NCBI GenBank assembly: GCA_947561395.2
Contig: OX387190.1
Coordinates: 27,770,858 to 27,834,857, forward strand
Direction: 5' to 3'
DNA length: 64,000 bases
Source of the DNA: Buxus sempervirens
Taxonomy: Eukaryota > Streptophyta > Magnoliopsida > Buxales > Buxaceae
The notes under the pieces are model-generated. The model saw nothing but the letters and a program-made list of their open reading frames with translations. It was not told where the DNA came from and searched no databases. Both the position numbers and the translations under genes were made by a program. Shown piece after piece: positions 58,720-64,000 of this stretch. Each line of letters starts with the position of its first letter. Positions within the stretch are counted from its first letter, which is position 1.

Positions 58720-59571
58720 GTGAGTACTTCAGCTCCTTAAGCTTTATTATCTGGTATTTGCTTTTATTCATTTTAATATGAGATTTGAACTGTTAGCTTG
58801 TCTATTTACTTTTTTTTTGCACTTGTTGGATATTGAGGAGTATTTTGCTCTAATCAATGAATTTCGCATTTTCATTGCTGTTTTCTTATGTAAATTAAAC
58901 AATTAGCTAGATGCTTGGAGTGAAGCCAATTGAAAAGAACATAGTATTTTGACCTCGATATGGTTTAGAGAAATACGGAGATATTTGACAATGATTGGGG
59001 GTGGGAATTAGATTTTTTATTACAGGTTATCTGATTTTGGGACCTATTTGGGCTTGGTCACCCCTTCCATTTTAGGGGAGGTGTTGCCGAAATTTCGGCA
59101 ACACCTCATATTATTCCTTTCTTGGGTTTCCATTTTCGTAGGCGTATGTGAAGAGGAAAGACTTGAATTGGCATACCTTATATTATTGAATAACTTTAGA
59201 GTGAATATAAGTAACTTGAATTGCCATACCTTATATTATTGAATAGTTATTTCTTTATATGTAATTACAAAACATGATTTTATCTAGCTAGCTGTGTTTA
59301 AATTAATATGTGTTTAGATACTAATTTTGCTTTGTTTTTTTTTTTTTTATGTAGGAATGAATCCTAACATGGTCCAATGATGTGCATGTCAAGATTTTTT
59401 TACTTCTTTAGCAGGAATGAAGTCATGATGGTCCGATGATGTGTATGTAGAAGGATATGGCGCAGCTTGCATGATTAAATGTATTTATTATATTTATGTT
59501 AGTTTTTTTCAAATGTATTAAAGATTGAAGTTCATGTTGTAATAGAAAGTAATTGTTAACGTATTGTGGTG

Positions 59572-59730
59572 TAATTTTTGAATGATTTTAATGTATTATG
59601 TTGTAATTTTTTTTGAATTGTTCAAGGATTTTAATATATTATGTTGTAATTTTTTTTGAATTGTTCAAGGATTTTAATATATTATGTTATAATTTTTTTC
59701 GAATTGTTCAAGGATTTTAATATATTGTGT
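59572..59730. repeat. Tandem repeat, about 46-50 bp period
   Basis: Three to four copies of a unit containing AATTGTTCAAGGATTTTAAT, ATATTATGTTGTAATTTTTT in the CACTA interior near its right subterminal array. Confidence 0.8.
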
Positions 59731-59859
59731 TGATTGTCGATATAAGGTATATATGCAAGTGTATAGATCGTCCTTTTTCACAGGTGCAGCAGCAGGTGTT
59801 AAAAAAAAATCATGTATGGAAAAAAAATGAAATATTTAGAAGAACCTGTAGAACCTTTT

Positions 59860-60210
59860 ACCGGCGGTTTTTATACCTTCACCGGCGGTTTTAAACCGCC
59901 GGTAAAGTCCTGGGAAGCGATTTTGGGCAATGCTTTGCCGGCGGTCAAAAACCGCCGGTAAAAGTTCTTTTTCCCAGCGGCCAATGAAACCGCCGGCAAA
60001 TCTTATCTTTGCCGGCAGTCAATAAACCCGCCGACAAATCTTATCTTTGCCGGCGGTCACTAAACCCGCCGAGAAAACTGCAGGCAAAAGTCATTGCCGG
60101 CGACTCCCTTTGCGGACGGCTACGGAAGCCGCCGGAACATGTTAACGGCGGTTTGTCCACTTTTGCCGGCGGTTTTTCGACCGCCGGTAAAAGTCTGTTG
60201 TTTTGTAGTG
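59860..60210. repeat. CACTA right TIR and subterminal repeats
   Basis: Many GCCGGCGG and CCGCCGG-TAAA motifs in both orientations from 59862 to 60190, then TTTTGTAGTG at 60201-60210. Confidence 0.88.
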
Positions 60211-60454
60211 ATCAAAGGTAACGTTCCCATAGTAGTGGACATTTCCTTAATTAAAGATGTTTCATTCCTTAACATAAAGGTTTCGTAAAATTTGCAACTC
60301 AAAACAACAATGCTCTGTTTGATATTCAGTCCTACCTATGAGGATATTCAGTCCTATTCATGATTTTGTATCTGGGATTCTTATTAAGAGAACAAAATTC
60401 TAATTAGGGTTTCTTAACTATTAATTGTCATATAAAATTTCAGAATAAATTCCT

Positions 60455-60640
60455 TGTTCTTAAATCATACACCTTATGAGTGGGCCAAAGTTCACGCGGT
60501 GAGCAAACCATAGGCTTCACACGCCAAACCGTCCCATGTCTAGTTCCCATGGCATGACAGTACGTAGGGGTATATGTCCTCGGATGACAACCCTCGAGTG
60601 AGATCATGCTATCAACGTCACACAACGACATTCTTAAGAT
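60455..60640 (+). repeat. Dispersed repeat R, plus copy
   Basis: Carries GTTCTTAAATCATACACCTTATG, GGCTTCACACGCCAAAC, CATGACAGTACGTAGGGGTATATGTCC and CTCGAGTGAGATCATGCTA. Relatives: 15174-15610, 63060-63355 (plus) and 61930-62190 (minus). Confidence 0.75.
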
Positions 60641-61929
60641 GGATATCAATAGTCTTTGGTCTATGGTAGGACTGTAAGTGGGTCGGATTGGGACCGTTTC
60701 CACCAAGGTCCGAATCTGATTAAGTTATAGGATATTCGAACCTGATTAAATATCTGATCCTTCTTGTTACTGAGTTCGAATCTGAATATAGTTATAAAAT
60801 CCATATTCGAATCTGATTATCCAATTAAATGTTTGAATTTGAAAATCCAATTAAATAGGATTTGTTTATATACTATGGTTATGCTTAATAATACTTCAAA
60901 TAATCTTAAAATCTATATCTTAAGTTCACATTTAAGATGATATATATATATATATCCCTTGCTAGATCACTCTTCCCGTGTTCAAATTTAAATATGTTGT
61001 TACTACCTATTTAGAATGACATGATATCTATTAGAGCATGGTGTTTATCTAAATGGGCCCCACAAATTTACTATGCGTGTAGCGCATGTAGTCCCTTTGT
61101 ATTATTTTAAAAGAAGAATATTAAAATTACTTAAATATTCTTAGAAATATGAAAAAATTACAATTAGATATATAATTTAATCGGACTCGGATCTTAATCG
61201 AGTGGATATGACCCTAATCTGAATTCGATTATAAATGGATTTGATTTTTAGATCCAAATTCGACCTAACGAATATTTAATTGCTAAAAAATTATTTAATC
61301 AGAAACGGATGGCAAATGGGTCATGATTTGACCATTGACAGCCCTAGCCCTAGCTCGTGGGTCGGAAAAAAAAGAAAAAGAAAAAAGAACAAACAAACAA
61401 AGGGTCCATGCCTTCTTTTGTCTTGTACCCATGTACCACCGATCGAGCCTCTAAATTTGGAACCCTAAACACAAAGGAATGGCTAGCTAATTCATTAGCA
61501 TTTTCTTATTGTTGTTCCTGTTCTTTAGTTGCAATCACAGTCCTTGGAATGTTGACAATATTGGTACTGCTTTTGCATTTTTTTTTTTTTGTTGGAAGAT
61601 ACTGCTTTTGAATATGCTATAGAAGGTTCCTGTAAAGGTTCTTGACACGAAGCTGAGTTGAAGTGTGGAAAGGGATAGATGATTTTGTAATTTCAGAGTT
61701 AATTATCGTTGTGCTGTACAAGCGTTGCTTCTAGAACCAATTTTGTAATTGTTTTTACTCTTTTCTATTCGCTTCTTCTGTTAATTAATTAGTTGGAGCA
61801 AAAACCAATATATATATATATATATATATATATAGGTACACACACACACAGAGGTTTCCTTTGAATCAAGTTCCTTCTATGTTCTTCTCCATCGTTCTAG
61901 ATCCTTCTCCATGTTTCTGGTTTCTTACG
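60641..61929. other. AT-rich intergenic sequence
   Basis: Repeated TCGAATCTGATTA / GATTCGAATCTG words (60700-60860, 61180-61270), (TA)n at 60941-60956 and 61808-61834, and (CA)n at 61837-61850. No gene recognised. Confidence 0.55.
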
Positions 61930-62190
61930 GGTCTTCCGAGGACATATATTACCCTACGTAGTGTTATGCCACGTGTTTGGCGTGTGAAGCCTATTGTTGC
62001 TCACCGCGTGAGCTATCCCCTTCCCATGTGAGCATTTTTTCTAGAGCTAAAATCCGGTGGTTCAGTGAAACCACCGGCTGAGTTGCATTTTGTGGTGTGG
62101 ACCCCACTATTGAAAAATGCCATCCATTTGCAAGTTTCATGTTAGAACCATTGAGTGGCTCCAGATGAAACGGTCTCGTTTCCCATAAGA
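61930..62190 (-). repeat. Dispersed repeat R, inverted copy
   Basis: Reverse complement of the R sequence: GGCGTGTGAAGCC, TGCTCACCGCG, plus the adjoining CACCGG / ACCACCGG and GCCACTCAATGG parts that reappear in plus orientation at 63090-63225. With 60455-60640 it forms an inverted pair about 1.7 kb across. Confidence 0.75.
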
Positions 62191-62489
62191 GAGGAGTCCC
62201 AATCTGTTTCAGAGGTTTTTGTATAATCTACTTTAGGGTGGTCAAAAGTTACACGGTAAGATAACGTATGGTAGCTGTCCCACGAAAACGACGAGTGAAT
62301 GGTCATGCAAAAGCGTCACGTGACAGCATTTCCAGCACAAACAGCCATCAAATGGACATGGACGGTTCTGGAAAAAATTTCTATGGGAAACGTGATTCAT
62401 GTAAAATTAAAGGGGAAAATTGGTTTTTAGTGGTATTTTTAAAACATAATTCAGATTTAATCATTCAATTCTTCACAATTAAAAATTAA

Positions 62490-63490
62490 TGATACTTTTT
62501 CAAATAATATAGAGCGATTGTTATGTTACTATTCATGATCTTGTAAAAATGCCGTTGTATATAAATTCTTTTGAAAGAATGTGTTTGTTGCTGGTGTTTA
62601 AAGAAGTATATAATTCTTTAAGGATACTTTTGAAAGAATGTGTTTGTGAAAAGTAAAATTACATTTATTGTATATTATTTTAAAAAAGTGTCACTAATTT
62701 TTCAGTTAAGAAAGATTTGATGACTGAATCTGAATCATTTTTTAAAAACAAACGGATTCACATCATCTACTGGGTGCATCCAGCAGCCAATGTGAATGTG
62801 GCACGTCAGGGCCACATCAGCGGCAGCCCTGACACAAGCCACATTATTTTTAATGTAGCCCTGATGTGCCACATTCACATTGGCTGCTGGATGACCAGTA
62901 GATGATGTGAATCCAAAACAAACACCTATTTCCCCAATTTGAACCCCATCTAGCATTTTAGTACATGCAAACATCAAATTGCATCCGGAATCCTCTCGTT
63001 GACCAACAAGAAAAGAGAAAATAATTCTCTCACGTGTCACTTCAAGTGGGATTCTAAACTTCACGTGATAAGCAAACCATAGGCTCTGGGACCATTTCAT
63101 CTGGAGCCACTCAATAGTTTTAGCGTGAAACATAGAGATGGATGGCCCTTTCCAATAATGGGGCCCACCCCCCAAAATGCATCCCAACTGGTGATTTCAC
63201 TGAAATACTGGATTTTGGCTCTAGAAGAAATGCTCTCCACGCACCAAACGATCCCATTCCAAGTTCCCGTGACATGGCAGTGCGCTGGGGTATATGTCAC
63301 CGGAAGAAGGCGCTCGAGTGAGGTCATGCTATCGACGTCACGCAACGATAATCTGGTCCGTGGGTCAGAAGAAAATAAAGAAAAAACAAAGGATACCGTG
63401 CCTCACGATATCCTACTTTTCTAATCCAAACCGGTCATGCAATGTCAGTGAACGTGGACTGTTCCGACCTAAATATCCCAAAGACGTGTT
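62490..63490 (+). repeat. Upstream segment of the right TPS, shared with 14530-15760
   Basis: Matches the left locus from TTTCAAATAATATAGAGCGA to GACCTAAATATCCC, with two differences: a MITE at 62754-62914 and an R-family block at 63090-63225 present only here. A TPS start codon follows 395 bp after the end. Confidence 0.75.
62754..62914. mobile_element. Mutator-type MITE
   Basis: 161-bp foldback: GGATTCACATCATCTACTGG at the left, its inverse at the right with a 3-base difference, then inner arms CATCCAGCAGCC and GGCTGCTGGATG continuing to GTGGCAC. The 9-bp target duplication AAAACAAAC (62745-62753, 62915-62923) points to the MULE superfamily. The related site at 14.7 kb lacks it. Confidence 0.9.
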
Positions 63491-63884
63491 TGAGCTGAAC
63501 TCTCTAAACTCACATGAAATCGTCTATGATGCTTACCTGCATTGCATTGCTGTGGATCCTTTATCTAAGACTTTTTATATGGATCATCTATAAGATTGTG
63601 TTATGTGCCCCTTAAAGCATTTAAAAAAAATTACATTTACACCATTCAAGGGACACATGGCACAATCTTGATGTTATTCCAGGTTCATGTCACGTGTATT
63701 TGAGTTGGAAGGTGACATTCTTGTATTTGTTCGAATAACTCTATAGACTATGGACCACGACATTCTTGTATTTGTTCGAAAAACTCTATAGACTATGGAC
63801 CACACCACGGAACCATAAATGGGCCACTCCGCCTGAGTTCGAAAACACAAAATAACGCAACATTAATCGAAAACGGTTGCATCA

Positions 63885-64000
63885 ATGGCTTTTCTTCCGT
63901 CGCTTGCAACCTCACCTTCCGTCCCAAGCTACCCCACCCTGTTTGGAGCATCGTACCAGAAAGTTGTGAATTCGTATGATGACCTCCCCAGGAGATCAGC
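63885..64000 (+). CDS. Terpene synthase, start of first exon (cut by window end)
   Basis: ATG at 63885 opens a frame to the window edge: MAFLPSLATSPSVPSYPTLF, GASYQKVVNSYDDLPRRS plus GC (alanine). A Ser/Pro/Thr-rich, acid-poor start as in a plastid transit peptide is followed by RRSA, the beginning of the RRX8W motif that marks the mature start of TPS-b monoterpene synthases. Such enzymes ionise geranyl diphosphate in plastids. The start is chosen because the context AATCAATGGCT is good and the distance to RRSA is normal for a short transit peptide. Only 38 codons are seen, so intactness is unknown. It is on the same strand as the TPS remnant at 15783, so the two are paralogues of one cluster and not one gene. 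Confidence 0.8.
   Translation, partial: MAFLPSLATSPSVPSYPTLFGASYQKVVNSYDDLPRRS

Larger units (their letters stand above)
51136..60210. mobile_element. Non-autonomous CACTA transposon with captured genes
   Basis: Ends CACTACAAAA (51136) and TTTTGTAGTG (60210) with 3-bp duplication ATC (51133-51135, 60211-60213), diagnostic of CACTA/En-Spm. Subterminal arrays of GCCGGCGGTTTT motifs in both orientations fill 51160-51410 and 59860-60200. Net length about 6.3 kb without LTR C3. I find no TNP2/TNPD-like transposase. It carries a CEN/TFL1 fragment (minus) and an enolase exon (plus), so it fits the Pack-CACTA class. Confidence 0.93.
37249..60274 (-). mobile_element. Full-length Ty1/copia retrotransposon (Ale-like)
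   Basis: Two short LTRs (37249-37462; 50957-51135 plus 60214-60274) are flanked by TAAAG on both sides (37244-37248, 60275-60279). PBS TGGTATCAAAGC next to the 5' LTR and PPT TTGAGGGGGAG next to the 3' LTR are intact. Gag and pol lie between in copia order (integrase before RT). Net length is about 4.8 kb after removing two solo LTRs in pol and a CACTA in the 5' LTR. The gag start NPFFIHHSNHPGMVLVS and the small LTRs suggest the Ale/Retrofit lineage. Dead: several nonsense codons and frameshifts. Confidence 0.94.
50957..60274 (-). repeat. Copia 5' LTR, split by CACTA
   Basis: LTR halves 50957-51135 and 60214-60274, joined across the CACTA with its ATC duplication. Minus-strand start TGTTAAGGAATG at 60274, TATA-like TTGTATAAATC near 51025. 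About 240 bp; it has two tandem copies of the ACGTTCCCATAG...AATCAAAG unit against one in the 3' LTR. Confidence 0.92.

Noticed and set aside
51136-60210. Autonomous CACTA with transposase
   Set aside because: No TNP2-like or DDE motif found in any frame that I could read; the interior is mostly host fragments and intron-like DNA.

Overview
The window is plant nuclear DNA. It has small GT-AG introns, plant-specific gene families (terpene synthase, PMI1, CEN/TFL1, trihelix factor, plant mobile domain) and many nested LTR retrotransposons with TSDs. The terpene synthase pieces suggest a tandem TPS cluster in an angiosperm with a repeat-rich genome; the species cannot be named from sequence alone. 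I see no intact host gene. The only possibly live one is a terpene synthase whose first 38 codons start at 63885 and run off the right edge.

Layout. 1-13095: two related LTR-like units (F1, F2). F1 is split by a PIF/Harbinger transposon (1726-9600, TSD TTA) carrying a decayed transposase, a Myb-like ORF, a captured antisense PMI1 gene fragment with its intron, and a nested solo LTR. 13096-16451: AT-rich sequence, then a segment shared with the region upstream of the right-hand TPS, then the last two exons of a broken terpene synthase. 16926-19193: solo LTR. 19373-21190: fragments of a trihelix factor and a glycolate oxidase. 22244-36276: most likely one LTR element in minus orientation with no visible gag-pol; its interior is an antisense plant-mobile-domain gene that holds a stack of three LTRs (B1 > B2 > A3). 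37249-60274: a full-length Ty1/copia element in minus orientation (TSD TAAAG, good PBS and PPT), cut by two solo LTRs in pol, one of which holds a third, and by a CACTA transposon in its 5' LTR. The CACTA carries the promoter region and exons 1-2 of a CEN/TFL1-type gene and one enolase exon. 60275-64000: a dispersed repeat family, a Mutator-type MITE and the start of the second TPS.

Most striking signal. The LTRs carry, upstream of the TATA box, arrays of short palindromes. In one class the unit is a 25-bp palindrome (9-bp arms, 7-bp centre) repeated at exactly 39 bp, in at least six separate copies. Arm sequences differ between copies, but the two arms usually change together, so the palindrome survives. 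A second class has 21-bp palindromes, AACCGC-N9-GCGGTT. Two of these also stand before the TATA-like box of the antisense plant-mobile-domain gene. I know no standard name for this architecture. It looks like a selected or actively homogenised promoter or RNA-structure module shared across otherwise diverged LTR families.

All coordinates and frames were read by eye. Family names rest on recognised protein motifs, not on database searches.
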